Virus record (IMG/VR): IMGVR_UViG_3300033985_000217
Coordinates: 1-45,495 of that record
Length of the DNA: 45,495 nt
Reading direction: 5' to 3' (one strand)
From: a virus
This document shows, piece by piece, positions 1 to 8,317 of this stretch (position 1 is its first letter; each line of letters begins with the position of its first letter). The notes beneath the pieces are model-generated. The model had not been told where the DNA came from, did not search any database, and saw nothing but the letters and a program-made list of their open reading frames with translations. The position numbers and the translations under genes were made by a program.

Positions 1-295
1 ATTCTCTATCTGCTATAAGCCCACACTGTATAAATTTTTCAACATCATAAGCTTTAGTAAGATGAATATTAGGTTTGTTCCAAGCATCAAAGTTTTTTGC
101 AATCCCTCTTGGATCAGCTTTACCCTCTTTTCCACCTGTCCTATCAAACATGAATGCAGGATAAGATAGTTCATTTAAAAATACGTCTGCTATCATGGCT
201 TTTTCCTCATCTGGACATATGGAAGCTTCTCCAAACACTATTATTTGCAGTATTTTACTTATTTCTTTGTAATCGTTTCTATCACTATCTGACAT
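1..295 (-). CDS. Possible cell-wall hydrolase (SleB/Hydrolase_2-like), N-terminal part
   Basis: The gene runs off the left edge, so only about 98 N-terminal residues are visible. The start is the ATG at 295-293, with GGAGGTT 7 bases upstream. The reading frame is open to the edge. Near residue 20 it reads VFGEASICPDEEKAMIADVF followed by LNEL. This resembles the GEA...A-V-LNR signature of SleB-type cell-wall hydrolases, with a later KNFDAWN that could match the family's F-x-x-W region. If correct, it would degrade peptidoglycan in lysis or DNA entry. It is transcribed away from the replication operon, from the shared gap at 296-407. The assignment rests on a short motif, and an unrelated protein is possible. 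Confidence 0.45.
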   Translation of the reverse strand, partial: MSDSDRNDYKEISKILQIIVFGEASICPDEEKAMIADVFLNELSYPAFMFDRTGGKEGKADPRGIAKNFDAWNKPNIHLTKAYDVEKFIQCGLIADRE

Positions 296-336
296 AATGT
301 TGTAACCTCCTAAGTATTATTATTTCTACTTTTCGC

Positions 337-365
337 TTGATTAAAAGCTAAAAATCTGATATAAT
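337..365 (+). promoter_or_regulatory. Promoter of the replication operon
   Basis: A -35 box TTGATT (337-342) is followed by a 17-base spacer and a perfect -10 box TATAAT (360-365), preceded by TGA, giving an extended -10 (TGATATAATTG). It lies about 40 bases upstream of the TTG start of the helicase gene, whose ribosome binding site is GGGGGAA at about 394-400. The form is that of a host housekeeping-sigma promoter, so early expression by host polymerase is likely. Confidence 0.75.
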
Positions 366-407
366 TGAAGCAATGAGAACTGGTGCTTCAAAAGGGGGAA
401 AACTCAA

Positions 408-1772
408 TTGCATTCCAACATTGAACAACAAATTTACTCAGATGAAGAACAATTGATCACAGTTATATTATACAACTTCAAGAAGAATATGCCAGTAGTA
501 GCTAACATCGTAACCCCAGATATGTTTTTGAACGAGAACTATAAACGTATCTATGAATCGCTTCTCCTCGAATTTACGAAAGATCCAGATATACCATTAA
601 AACAAGCCCTGAGTTATCACAATATCGGTATAGATTGGGACAAAATCACTAAGATAATAAACGAATTTTATTTCTCAATCAACAATGAAGAGGAAGAAGA
701 AATAAAACAAATAGCACTTAAAGTAGCTGACCATGCAAAAGCAAGAAAACTCGTAAAAATGGTTAATGATTCAGCTCAAGAATTATCTAAAGGTGCATTA
801 ATAGATACAGTTAAAGATCATGTAACTAAAATCTTTAACGAAATGAATAGAGAGATAAATCTTATTTCTCTCACTTCCCTCAACGAAAACTTATCGAAAT
901 TCCTTCAGGAATATGAATTCAAAGAAAAAATTATCAAAGAAGATCCAAATGCTTCCTTATTAGCTGGCGATTCTACAGGCTTCAAAATAATTGACCTGTG
1001 GACTTATGGGTTAAAAAAACAGGAACTTTGGATCATAGCAGGACGTCCTTCTATGGGAAAAACAGCACTTGGATTGAGAATAGCTTTTTTAGCTACGCAA
1101 AAATCACAGCAACCATGTTTATTTATATCTTTAGAAACATCTGATGTTAATTTAGCTAAAAGATTAGTAATTATGGAATCACAAATTTCAAATGCTAAAA
1201 TTTCCGAAGGCAATTTAACACCCGAGGAAAAAGAAAAGATGATACATTACATTACTTTGCTTGAAAATACTCCCCTGTATTTCTTAGATACAGGCTCAAT
1301 AACCCCCAACGTTATTCGAAACGTCATAATTCAATTCAACGAACGTCATAGTAAACCTATACGTTATGTGTTCATAGATTACCTTCAACTTCTCAAGTCA
1401 GATGATAGAATTAGAAACAGACAAGAAGAAGTCAGTTCAATATCACGAGAGTTAAAACTTATTGCTAAAGAGTTTAACTTAACAGTTGTGGCCTTATCTC
1501 AATTAAGTAGAGAAGTTGAAAAAAGGCCAGATAACAGACCTAAAATGTCGGATCTCAGAGAATCCGGAGCTATTGAACAAGACGCAGATATAATTTTGAT
1601 GTTGTACAGAGAAGAATATTATTTATCGAAAAAAGAACAAAGAGCAGAAAAACCACAAAGTTTAACCGAAATTATTCAAGTTAAATTCAAAGAAGGGGGT
1701 ACAGGAACCTATCATCTCGCATTTGAACCTGAATTTATGAGGTTCTCCCCATATGTAGATGATGAGGTTTAA
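408..1772 (+). CDS. dnaB: Replicative DNA helicase, DnaB family
   Basis: This 454-residue protein is a hexameric 5'-3' fork helicase of the RecA/DnaB class. The N-terminal half (1-150) is the poorly conserved DnaB N domain and linker. The C-terminal ATPase has Walker A AGRPSMGKTA (about 211-220), the H2 block FISLETSDVNLAKRL, Walker B VFIDYLQLL (321-329), SQLSREVEKRP, and the arginine-finger region DLRESGAIEQDADIILMLYR (382-401). The length is typical. The start is TTG at 408, set by GGGGGAA just upstream, with no better start nearby. It is the first gene of an operon that also holds a DnaC-type loader, so the phage probably assembles its own replisome. Confidence 0.95.
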   Translation: MHSNIEQQIYSDEEQLITVILYNFKKNMPVVANIVTPDMFLNENYKRIYESLLLEFTKDPDIPLKQALSYHNIGIDWDKITKIINEFYFSINNEEEEEIKQIALKVADHAKARKLVKMVNDSAQELSKGALIDTVKDHVTKIFNEMNREINLISLTSLNENLSKFLQEYEFKEKIIKEDPNASLLAGDSTGFKIIDLWTYGLKKQELWIIAGRPSMGKTALGLRIAFLATQKSQQPCLFISLETSDVNLAKRLVIMESQISNAKISEGNLTPEEKEKMIHYITLLENTPLYFLDTGSITPNVIRNVIIQFNERHSKPIRYVFIDYLQLLKSDDRIRNRQEEVSSISRELKLIAKEFNLTVVALSQLSREVEKRPDNRPKMSDLRESGAIEQDADIILMLYREEYYLSKKEQRAEKPQSLTEIIQVKFKEGGTGTYHLAFEPEFMRFSPYVDDEV

Positions 1773-1830
1773 CTTCCGAATTCCTTCCCCAAAAATTTGA
1801 TTTCCTAATTTCTAAAGAAAGGAGGAAAAG

Positions 1831-2742
1831 GTGCTTTTGTTTGAAATTATTCCGCACCTAATGTTTATGGTGGATAACAAGAATGAACGTATACCTTACA
1901 ATATAAGATGTCCAGCCGAATGGGAACAATTAAAAAGCCCTATGAAACGTCTTATTAAGCAGTTTGAAACCACAGAATATTTTACTGATGACCAATTTAA
2001 ATATATAAACAAAAGCATAGAATATTTAAAAACTAAACTTCAAGATCCATTAGATAACGAAGCTATTATTAATCTTCTAATACCTTCCCTAAAACAAAGT
2101 CAAAAAGAATATAGTAGTATTAAAGAACTTTGGACTAAAACAATTAAGTACCTTCTGGAAAAATTCCCCGATTCCCCTTATTATAAGCAACAAGTTATTT
2201 ACTCCATTTCAAGGCAGAATAATCAGAAAATAAAAAAGTTAAAAGAAGAAAAAGATATAAAAAGGGTTCCATATAAAAAGATTGTTGATTTATTTCAAAA
2301 AGTATTACCTAATTTCACCGTTGTTTTGACTAAAAAAGGTGAATTACCTTACAAAACTAAACAAAAAATCAAAATCACATGGCTGGAATATCAAAACTTT
2401 GATGATTGGAGTAAGGTTTTCGAAAAAGTCAAACAAAGTGAGTTTTTAACTAAAAAATGGAAACCTGATTTTGATTGGATAATAGAAATAAACAATTTCA
2501 GGAATATTTTAAATGGTAAATATGACAATATAACTAACGTTGAAAAAAGCAAATTGACAAATAGGTATCAAAAAATCAATTCACAAAATACTGTTTCTTT
2601 AAATATCCCTAATTATTTAAAAAAGTTCATAAGGGATAATACTTTGTATTTAAATGAACTTCGGAATTTTTCTAACGATGAAACTCTCATTAAACTAGCA
2701 GTGGAAAAAGCGAAGGAATATAATTTTAGTATTAAAGATTAA
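1831..2742 (+). CDS. Replisome organiser-like replication protein
   Basis: This 303-residue basic protein lies between the helicase and its loader. The GTG start at 1831 follows AAAGGAGGAAAAG. Residues about 155-235 hold the most telling segment: F-x-K-V near 158, then an F..VFEKVKQSEFLT stretch, WKPDFDWII, and a final N-x-L-N-G-K-Y-D-N. That pattern (an aromatic-rich 'FDWI...N..KILEGNYDN' block) recurs at the C-terminus of phage replication-initiation and replisome-organiser proteins of low-GC phages. I therefore infer origin binding or helicase recruitment. No winged-helix or primase motif is clear. The N-terminal 150 residues look helical and are unassigned. Confidence 0.55.
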   Translation: MLLFEIIPHLMFMVDNKNERIPYNIRCPAEWEQLKSPMKRLIKQFETTEYFTDDQFKYINKSIEYLKTKLQDPLDNEAIINLLIPSLKQSQKEYSSIKELWTKTIKYLLEKFPDSPYYKQQVIYSISRQNNQKIKKLKEEKDIKRVPYKKIVDLFQKVLPNFTVVLTKKGELPYKTKQKIKITWLEYQNFDDWSKVFEKVKQSEFLTKKWKPDFDWIIEINNFRNILNGKYDNITNVEKSKLTNRYQKINSQNTVSLNIPNYLKKFIRDNTLYLNELRNFSNDETLIKLAVEKAKEYNFSIKD

Positions 2743-2763
2743 TTTTTTGCGGGAGGGGAATTA

Positions 2764-3525
2764 ATGGATAGAACAACTTTAGAAAAAATTGTTGAAAGTA
2801 TAAAATCAAAACCTAATCTACGTTTATCAAATTATGAAGCCGCTATTGAACATATGAAACAAGAAAACTATTCATGTTTTGATACTTGTAATAAAATGTT
2901 TTTCCCAAAAGATGATATTCTTATTAAATGTCCTATAGCTACAAAAAGAGAAACAATTAGAAACAAAGAAGGGCATTTACCTTTAAGAACCAAAGAAATG
3001 TCTTTTGAAACATTTGATGTAAATAGAAATCCAGATGCCTTTTATCAATGTAAATTCTTTGTCGAAGATTATAAACAAAATCAAGATATTAATCTAATTT
3101 TATATGGTGATTTAGGTACTGGTAAGACACATTTAGCTATAAGTATTATGAAAGAGTTATTATATTTTTCAAATTTTGATAATATCGAATTTGAAGTTTT
3201 TACTAATTCGTATGAATTTCTGAAAGATACAGAAAGATTAGAAAGGTTAAAAAATTGTGATTTATTGATATTAGATGATTTGGGAGCATTCCCACTAAAT
3301 AACTGGGCTCTTGAAACCCTATACGATATAATTGATTGGAGATATAAAAATAAATTGAGCCATGTTATAACAACCAACATAGGTGTTGAAGCTGAGAGTT
3401 CTGAAGAATTTATAAATATATTCAGTAATCAATTAGACCCTAGAATTACCAGTAGATTATTGCATAACTCCAATATAGTCAAATTAGAAGGATTAGATTC
3501 TAGACTAATAGGAGCTGATGAGTAA
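2764..3525 (+). CDS. dnaC: DnaC/IstB-like AAA+ helicase loader
   Basis: This 253-residue protein opens the DnaB ring and places it on single-stranded DNA. Walker A is LYGDLGTGKTH (about 113-123). Walker B is LLILDDLGAF, followed by the sensor-1 segment VITTNIG. The C-terminal D-P-R-I-T-S-R-L is the conserved arginine-containing box of DnaC/DnaI/IstB ATPases. The N-terminal 100 residues contain several cysteines (CFDTC, IKC, FYQC), which could form a degenerate zinc site as in DnaI. The start ATG at 2764 follows GGGAGGGG. Its stop overlaps the next ATG (TAATG), implying translational coupling. Position beside dnaB supports the role. Confidence 0.9.
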   Translation: MDRTTLEKIVESIKSKPNLRLSNYEAAIEHMKQENYSCFDTCNKMFFPKDDILIKCPIATKRETIRNKEGHLPLRTKEMSFETFDVNRNPDAFYQCKFFVEDYKQNQDINLILYGDLGTGKTHLAISIMKELLYFSNFDNIEFEVFTNSYEFLKDTERLERLKNCDLLILDDLGAFPLNNWALETLYDIIDWRYKNKLSHVITTNIGVEAESSEEFINIFSNQLDPRITSRLLHNSNIVKLEGLDSRLIGADE

Positions 3526-4043
3526 TGTACTTTCTAAACACTTATCTTGAATATTTGCAAAGAGTATCACGCACCTATGTTTTCCCTGAGTACAAATTAG
3601 GAATTCATCGTGTTTTCTTTTTTGAAAATTTTTCTCAGTCTGAAAGAAAGATAATATTTATAACTCATACCTATCAAACATATGAAAGTTATTCATTATT
3701 AATACCGTTTGATTCATATGAAGAGTACAAAAAAATCATGTTCAATTTGAAAAAATTATTATCTCCTGCTACATACAAGTTTTTGCTATCAACATCACAA
3801 CTTTTTTTCAAAAACAACGACGCAGGATATAACCTGACTTTATTGATCGCTAATTTTGATTTTGTACCGGGATTATCTGTTTTTGATAGAAGTGCTATGC
3901 CCTTAAATACTTCGACTAAAGATATAGACGATTTAGTTTTCCTATTTAATAAGTTAAAGGGCAATTCCGAATATCAAATCAACAATTCTCAAAAAAAATC
4001 AAACAAAGAGGGGGGCTTAATATTCAGTTTGAAAGGGAACTAA
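3525..4043 (+). CDS. Hypothetical protein in the replication operon
   Basis: This is a 172-residue protein that I do not recognise. It starts at the ATG overlapping the loader's stop codon by one base, so it is probably translated by coupling with dnaC. It is rich in aromatic residues (YVFPEYKLGIHRVFFFENF near 18-36) with alternating hydrophobic segments suggesting a mixed alpha/beta fold. It ends in a polar K/N/S tail (residues about 145-165). No nucleotide-binding or metal motif is visible. Membership in a replication/recombination operon suggests a DNA-metabolism accessory role, such as a single-strand-binding or recombination mediator protein, but nothing in the sequence proves this. Confidence 0.6.
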   Translation: MYFLNTYLEYLQRVSRTYVFPEYKLGIHRVFFFENFSQSERKIIFITHTYQTYESYSLLIPFDSYEEYKKIMFNLKKLLSPATYKFLLSTSQLFFKNNDAGYNLTLLIANFDFVPGLSVFDRSAMPLNTSTKDIDDLVFLFNKLKGNSEYQINNSQKKSNKEGGLIFSLKGN

Positions 4044-4051
4044 TAATAGAG

Positions 4052-4447
4052 ATGGATAAAGTACCTGTTTCAGTCAACTCTGCTTATAAAAGAGCAAAAT
4101 TATCTTCAGGGAAACAAGGAATGTATATGACAAAAAATGCTAAAAAGTATAAGGAAGAGTTAGCATGGATGGCTAAAGAAGTAGTTAAAAATAACAAATG
4201 GAAACTATTTGATGAAGAGCGGTTTTTCTTCGTTGACCTTTATTATACATTCAAATCAAAACGATTTGTGGACCCAAACAACACCCATAAAATTACATTG
4301 GACGCATTAGAAGGAATAGTATTTGATAACGATAAGTGGGCTTTAACTCGTGATATGGGAGCTAAATTCGGTAAAAGAGAACATTTTACAATAGTTATAA
4401 GAATACCAGAAAATACTTATAAGGAGGTTATTGCCGATGTTTACTAA
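4052..4447 (+). CDS. rusA: RusA-family Holliday junction resolvase
   Basis: This 131-residue (from ATG) homodimeric endonuclease cuts four-way junctions during phage recombination and before packaging. Family features are the N-terminal VPVSVNSAYK, then VDPNNTHKITLDALEGIVFD and DNDKW. Acidic residues D74, D84, D92 and D94 match the spacing of the RusA catalytic acids. The ATG at 4052 has only a weak ribosome site and leaves out the first beta strand expected before the P-x-S-V-N motif. The frame is open upstream. An ATT at 4022, six bases after AGAGGGGGG (4007-4015), would add M-QFERELIIE and restore that strand. I keep the ATG as the conventional call, but think the protein probably begins at 4022. 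Confidence 0.85.
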   Translation: MDKVPVSVNSAYKRAKLSSGKQGMYMTKNAKKYKEELAWMAKEVVKNNKWKLFDEERFFFVDLYYTFKSKRFVDPNNTHKITLDALEGIVFDNDKWALTRDMGAKFGKREHFTIVIRIPENTYKEVIADVY

Positions 4448-4661
4448 GCTTGAATTATTGGAACTTGCTAAAGTGCTTGATGAGGAATATTTGAATAATA
4501 AGTTTCAAGAAAGAGAAAATGTTGGAAAGTTTTTTCATTCAAGAGAATTATTGGAAGAAATTGAGAAAGATATAGTTAAAGCACAGGAATTACATAAATT
4601 AATTGATGAATTAATAGAATATTTTGAAATAGAACCTTATATAGAGAAAAAAATCATATAA
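4437..4661 (+). CDS. Small acidic helical protein
   Basis: This is a 74-residue protein, the last gene of the replication operon. AAGGAGG at 4421-4427 lies nine bases before the ATG at 4437. A TTG at 4431 is in frame but only three bases from the site, so the ATG is preferred. The gene overlaps the 3' end of the resolvase gene by 11 bases. The sequence is almost wholly helical and charged (LLELAKVLDEEYLNNKF near the start, then repeated E/K/L runs), consistent with a small coiled-coil partner protein. No domain is recognised. Terminators follow within 40 bases. Confidence 0.6.
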   Translation: MFTKLELLELAKVLDEEYLNNKFQERENVGKFFHSRELLEEIEKDIVKAQELHKLIDELIEYFEIEPYIEKKII

Positions 4662-4696
4662 TTACCCGCCACGCTAACATACGAACCTCCTCCTAT

Positions 4697-4720
4697 CCCG
4701 CCTTCACGGGCGGGTTTTTT
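4697..4720 (+). terminator. Rho-independent terminator of the replication operon
   Basis: A six-base-pair GC stem, CCCGCC (4697-4702) with GGCGGG (4709-4714), has a TTCACG loop and is followed directly by six T (4715-4720). It stands 36 bases after the last rightward gene. Confidence 0.9.
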
Positions 4721-4722
4721 CC

Positions 4723-4760
4723 AAAAAAAAAACGGGAGATTATCTCTCCCCTTTTTTTTT
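4723..4760. terminator. Bidirectional terminator between convergent operons
   Basis: The stem is GGGAGA (4734-4739) with TCTCCC (4745-4750) and a five-base loop. It is flanked by ten A (4723-4732) on the left and nine T (4752-4760) on the right. Read leftward it ends the late operon just after the stop at 4759; read rightward it is a second stop for the replication operon. Confidence 0.85.
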
Positions 4761-4944
4761 ACATCTTAATTTCAAATCCAGCAAATATTTCTGCTTTTTT
4801 CTCTTCAAAAGGTTTTCTTACTCCACCACCAACACTTAAATTATCGTTCTTATCTAGCGGGACAAACAACCCAGCACCAATAGATTTGTTTGTCAATATT
4901 GCATCTGCATTTATCCTAAATCCACCTTCTTTGCCAGGGTCCAA
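4759..4944 (-). CDS. Small beta-rich protein downstream of the holin, start uncertain
   Basis: This is the last gene of the late block. From the TTG at 4944 it encodes 61 residues with beta-hairpin character (NADAILTNKSIGAGLFVPL, then NLSVGGGVRK and AEIFAGFEIKM), reminiscent of short outer-membrane or secreted beta proteins. No ribosome site precedes that TTG. The frame is open much further, to 5040, overlapping the holin gene, and the upstream codons (GGVEEGVSWTAYTLDPG) look coding. Translation could begin at an ATT at 5013, arise by a -1 shift from the holin frame, or use the TTG weakly. Its position suggests a lysis accessory role. I do not recognise the family. Confidence 0.45.
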   Translation of the reverse strand: MDPGKEGGFRINADAILTNKSIGAGLFVPLDKNDNLSVGGGVRKPFEEKKAEIFAGFEIKM

Positions 4945-4991
4945 GGTATACGCTGTCCAAGATACCCCTTCTTCTACCCCGCCTTTTGAAT

Positions 4992-5327
4992 CTAGGACTT
5001 TGGTTTGCCGAATTGTTTGTCCAGTATAAAAACCGCTGCTTCAATCGCCGCATTAAGTAATGTAGCATCAGTTTCTCCTACCGTTATTCCATGATTTTTT
5101 AAAATATCTGTCGCCATAGCCATCGCTTTTTCTTTCTTCTGCTCGCTTGTTAATTGTTCAGTTTCGCCTATTTGTTCTACCGCCAATACTACGTCTTGTG
5201 CTACTGTTTTTACAATATCTGATAAATCCATGAGCTTCTTTTTTTTGTCATTTGGAATCTTTGTACCAAGATATACTGCTGCTATTGCAATTAAAAATAC
5301 TACTATATACATCACTATCTCACCCAT
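4992..5327 (-). CDS. Holin, LL-H type
   Basis: This 111-residue protein should form the membrane lesion that times host lysis. It has one N-terminal transmembrane helix (MYIVVFLIAIAAVYLGTKI, about 6-24), a KKKK cytoplasmic anchor, then an amphipathic region with AVEQIGE, KKEKAMAMATDIL and TLLNAAIEAAVFIL. That layout (a single N-terminal TM helix, a 'VxAxEQxG' segment and a C-terminal 'IEAAV' helix) is that of the phage LL-H holin family. AGGAGGAA precedes the ATG. It sits at the promoter-distal end of the late operon, as lysis genes often do. No endolysin lies beside it in the window. Confidence 0.8.
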   Translation of the reverse strand: MGEIVMYIVVFLIAIAAVYLGTKIPNDKKKKLMDLSDIVKTVAQDVVLAVEQIGETEQLTSEQKKEKAMAMATDILKNHGITVGETDATLLNAAIEAAVFILDKQFGKPKS

Positions 5328-5330
5328 TTT

Positions 5331-5816
5331 TTATTCCTCCTCTTTCAGTAATTTTATTTTTTCAAACCTTGATTCTTCTTCAAAAAAATCTTTTTCTAAC
5401 ATCATTTCTTCTTCAGTTTCTTCTTTAATTTCTTCTTTAGATTCTTCAGATTCTTCTTCTTTAACTTCTTCTAACTCTGTTACTGGTTTTTCTTTTTTGG
5501 ATTCAGAATCTTTAGAATTTGTTTTCTCTTCAACTTTTTTCTCATAATATTCTAAAAATATTACTATTCCTACATTTGATGTGAATATTTTTTTATCTAT
5601 AATTATATATTTATCGCCATCATTACTATGATTCATGATATTTTCATATGTTTCTTTTTGTCTAGTATCAGAAATTATAAATTCATCACATTTGTAAATA
5701 TAATTAGAATAAAAATCATTTGTGATATCATCAAAATCATTTACTATCCGTGACATGGCAACTGCGGCTGGATCTTTTTCCATTTTAGACTGTTCCTTTT
5801 TTTTTACTGTATCCAT
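5331..5816 (-). CDS. Hypothetical protein with a Glu-rich tail
   Basis: This is a 161-residue protein. Residues 1-95 look globular (IVNDFDDITNDFYSNYIYKC, YIIIDKKIFTSNVGIVIFLE). From about residue 95 the chain is a low-complexity acidic segment (KEEESEESKEEIKEETEEE) ending in a charged helix. Such acidic tails occur in capsid-internal or scaffold-like phage proteins, but no family is recognised. It lies between portal and holin, with AAGGAGGAGT before its ATG and a 12-base gap from the portal gene. The strong site suggests substantial late expression. Confidence 0.6.
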   Translation of the reverse strand: MDTVKKKEQSKMEKDPAAVAMSRIVNDFDDITNDFYSNYIYKCDEFIISDTRQKETYENIMNHSNDGDKYIIIDKKIFTSNVGIVIFLEYYEKKVEEKTNSKDSESKKEKPVTELEEVKEEESEESKEEIKEETEEEMMLEKDFFEEESRFEKIKLLKEEE

Positions 5817-5828
5817 TTTTACTCCTCC

Positions 5829-7655
5829 TTACATTGGGCTTGCTTCAGTATTTGGTGGTTTTACTTCATTCATCTTTCTTCTGTTTACCTGTCCACTAGC
5901 ATTTGACTCCACCGATTGGTTCTCTGGTTCTTGTGGTGTCAAATTCAAAAGCTTAGATAAAATTGGATCTTTCAACAAGGTATTTTGAAGTACTAGGGCT
6001 GTATAATTGTTGGTAATTGATTTAAGCAAATCCTCTGGTATTTTATCAAATTGCCCTTTCATTATATAGTTTGCTATTTCATACAATTCAACGTCTTCTA
6101 CATTAGGTTTTTCTCCACCTTGTTGTATAATTTTCTGCATTTGTACTTCACCTATAACTTGACGTAATTGTTGATAATATTGTGTCTCTATTTGCAATTT
6201 AGCCTTTGCTTCAGCTTCTTTCACCAAGTTTTCAGTTTCATGATTATAATCAAATCCAAATTCGTTAAGTAGTGTATTGTCAGATATTTTTCCCATAGAA
6301 TTCATGTTCAATAACAAATCTTTTCTTATTGTATCGTCTGCCATCTTAAAATCTCTTAACTTGATTTTTATTTTTGGTAGATCTGTAAGTTTACTTATTT
6401 TTTCTGTCAAGAAATTAAAAATCTTATTCAAGCTTTCTCTATAATTTATAAAATGGTTTTCTAACATTCTCAAAGAAACACTACTTCCTGACCAAGATAA
6501 CCCTCCAAACATGAATTCTCTGGGTACACCTAATCCTGCTATAATTTCATTTATAACTGAATTAATCTCTTGAAACACCATCAATGCTTTCCCTTCCCCA
6601 CCTATTTTACCTTCTATTACTGGCATAGGAAAAGTTTGAATAGCATTAGGATTTTTATCCCATTGAGTAAGTGCTTGTTTCATTTGAGTTTTCCATTTTC
6701 CTAAATTTAACATTCCAGTGATTCCAGCAGGACCTTGCGTACCTATAACTACTTCTGTAGGAGGAGCTATATATCTTTTCATCATAATATGATCTTCCGC
6801 AATCGCAGTTTGAGCTCTTCTCAACATATTTAAATAAAATACTTGATTCAATATAGGTTGCATAGGAGGTAATCCCCACCCTGGATACTTTAAAGATACA
6901 CTAGGATATTTTGTATGTAATACATTTTTTGTTGTTAGTTTTAATTCACTGTAATTTTGAATAATAGCATCTAACATCCATTTAGGAGTATGTTTCAAAA
7001 AGTCTATTTCTCTTTTGATACTTTCTTTATCGCTCTTTTCTATTTTATAATAATATACTCTTTCGTCTGTAAAAGTGTTATATGCTATACGAATATTTAT
7101 TGGATTCCAAAAAATCATTTTAAATCCGCTTATATCCTTTATAGCTTGTTGATGTATCTCAGCCGGAACCTTTCTATTATATTTTTCTGATATTATCCAT
7201 AACTGTTGATCCCTTATTTCCCAGTTTGGAACTTCACGATTGTTCCCTTTTTGTTTAATGTATTTCAAATTCAATATATCATTGTTATCATCTTTATTCA
7301 AAAATATGTTTCTGAAAGGTGGTAAAATTGTAGTAAAAACATTCCCATATACATTATAATATAAACCATATTCTATTAGCTTTTCTTTGACACCCATTTC
7401 TTCAAATATTTCTTTATACTTCTCTTTTACCCTTTCATCTTTTGTTTCAAATTGTAATTCAGTGATTGGATATTCAGACATCTTGTATACTATAGCTGAT
7501 ATTATATGATTAGTCATATAATAATATTGCGACATCTTCAATAACTCAGAGATGTCGTCAGGTACGTAAAAATTTAAAGGATCAAATATTTTTCTATATC
7601 TGTCTCTTAAATAATTATAATTATAAGTTAATGGAATACTGTTGATTGCTGGCAT
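5829..7655 (-). CDS. Portal protein
   Basis: This 608-residue protein should form the dodecameric portal at the packaging vertex, where terminase docks and the tail attaches. The N-terminal half has the aromatic-rich portal-type wing and clip (YYYMTNHIISAIVYKMSEYP, GLYYNVYGNVFTTILPPF). The central helix region reads QTAIAEDHIMMKRYIAPP. The best marker is GLGVPREFMFGGLSWSGSSV (about 392-411), typical of myovirus and jumbo-phage portals, followed by LRMLENHF. The C-terminal 120 residues are a Q/E-rich helix (the barrel) and a polar tail. The ATG at 7655 follows AAAGGGG. Length is within the family range. Unusually, it lies far (about 16 kb) from the terminase. Confidence 0.9.
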   Translation of the reverse strand: MPAINSIPLTYNYNYLRDRYRKIFDPLNFYVPDDISELLKMSQYYYMTNHIISAIVYKMSEYPITELQFETKDERVKEKYKEIFEEMGVKEKLIEYGLYYNVYGNVFTTILPPFRNIFLNKDDNNDILNLKYIKQKGNNREVPNWEIRDQQLWIISEKYNRKVPAEIHQQAIKDISGFKMIFWNPINIRIAYNTFTDERVYYYKIEKSDKESIKREIDFLKHTPKWMLDAIIQNYSELKLTTKNVLHTKYPSVSLKYPGWGLPPMQPILNQVFYLNMLRRAQTAIAEDHIMMKRYIAPPTEVVIGTQGPAGITGMLNLGKWKTQMKQALTQWDKNPNAIQTFPMPVIEGKIGGEGKALMVFQEINSVINEIIAGLGVPREFMFGGLSWSGSSVSLRMLENHFINYRESLNKIFNFLTEKISKLTDLPKIKIKLRDFKMADDTIRKDLLLNMNSMGKISDNTLLNEFGFDYNHETENLVKEAEAKAKLQIETQYYQQLRQVIGEVQMQKIIQQGGEKPNVEDVELYEIANYIMKGQFDKIPEDLLKSITNNYTALVLQNTLLKDPILSKLLNLTPQEPENQSVESNASGQVNRRKMNEVKPPNTEASPM

Positions 7656-7668
7656 AAAAAACCCCTTT

Positions 7669-8313
7669 CTAGAGCCAAGTATCTTCTATAGAAAAATTAA
7701 TGAATTGTTCCAAAGCCTTATCCAGAATATATCTTTTCTTTAATTGTATTTCATCGAATTCTTCAAATCCGCCATTGTTCAATACTTCTACTATATCTTG
7801 TCTACCTTTGATTTTTTCATATAAATCATCAAGCCTTTTATTTACGTTTGGTATCTCTATTTCAAAATGTTTTAACAATGGATGAGAAGTAACCAGTCCA
7901 AATTGTTTAGTCCAAGTCTGCACAATATATTTTTTTACCTCTTCACTAAACTTTCCATCTGGTCTATGTTCTTTCAAAAGATGTAAAGTAATTATTAATT
8001 CAATATCTTCTATTGGTGATAAGATCCAAGCTTCACCAAGTCCATCTACTATAAAATTTGCTACATTATGAAAAACTTGCCATTGAGTAAATACTTGGTC
8101 TGAAGTCAATAGAGTCTTATATGCATTCAATTTATTTTTTAAACTTTCAGACATTCTAACTCCTAAATATTTAGCAATATAATATTCCAATGTCTCGACG
8201 GAATTATTTATAGTAATATCTATTCCTTTTGTCTTCAAAAATCTTTTCAAAACAGCAAAGATTTTCTCCAGATTTATAGAATTGGGCTCAGTAATCAATG
8301 ATAAATTTGACAT
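7669..8313 (-). CDS. Hypothetical late protein
   Basis: This 214-residue, mostly helical protein lies between the portal and the 358-residue protein encoded just upstream. It has no motif I recognise. It contains amphipathic helices (FAVLKRFLKTKGIDI, LITLHLLKEHRPDGKF) and a C-terminal YILDKALEQFINFS. It starts at the ATG at 8313 with GGAAG nine bases upstream, and the gap to the upstream gene is four bases, so the genes are probably co-translated. A role in head completion or the neck is plausible from position alone. Confidence 0.6.
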   Translation of the reverse strand: MSNLSLITEPNSINLEKIFAVLKRFLKTKGIDITINNSVETLEYYIAKYLGVRMSESLKNKLNAYKTLLTSDQVFTQWQVFHNVANFIVDGLGEAWILSPIEDIELIITLHLLKEHRPDGKFSEEVKKYIVQTWTKQFGLVTSHPLLKHFEIEIPNVNKRLDDLYEKIKGRQDIVEVLNNGGFEEFDEIQLKKRYILDKALEQFINFSIEDTWL

Positions 8314-8317
8314 TGAA

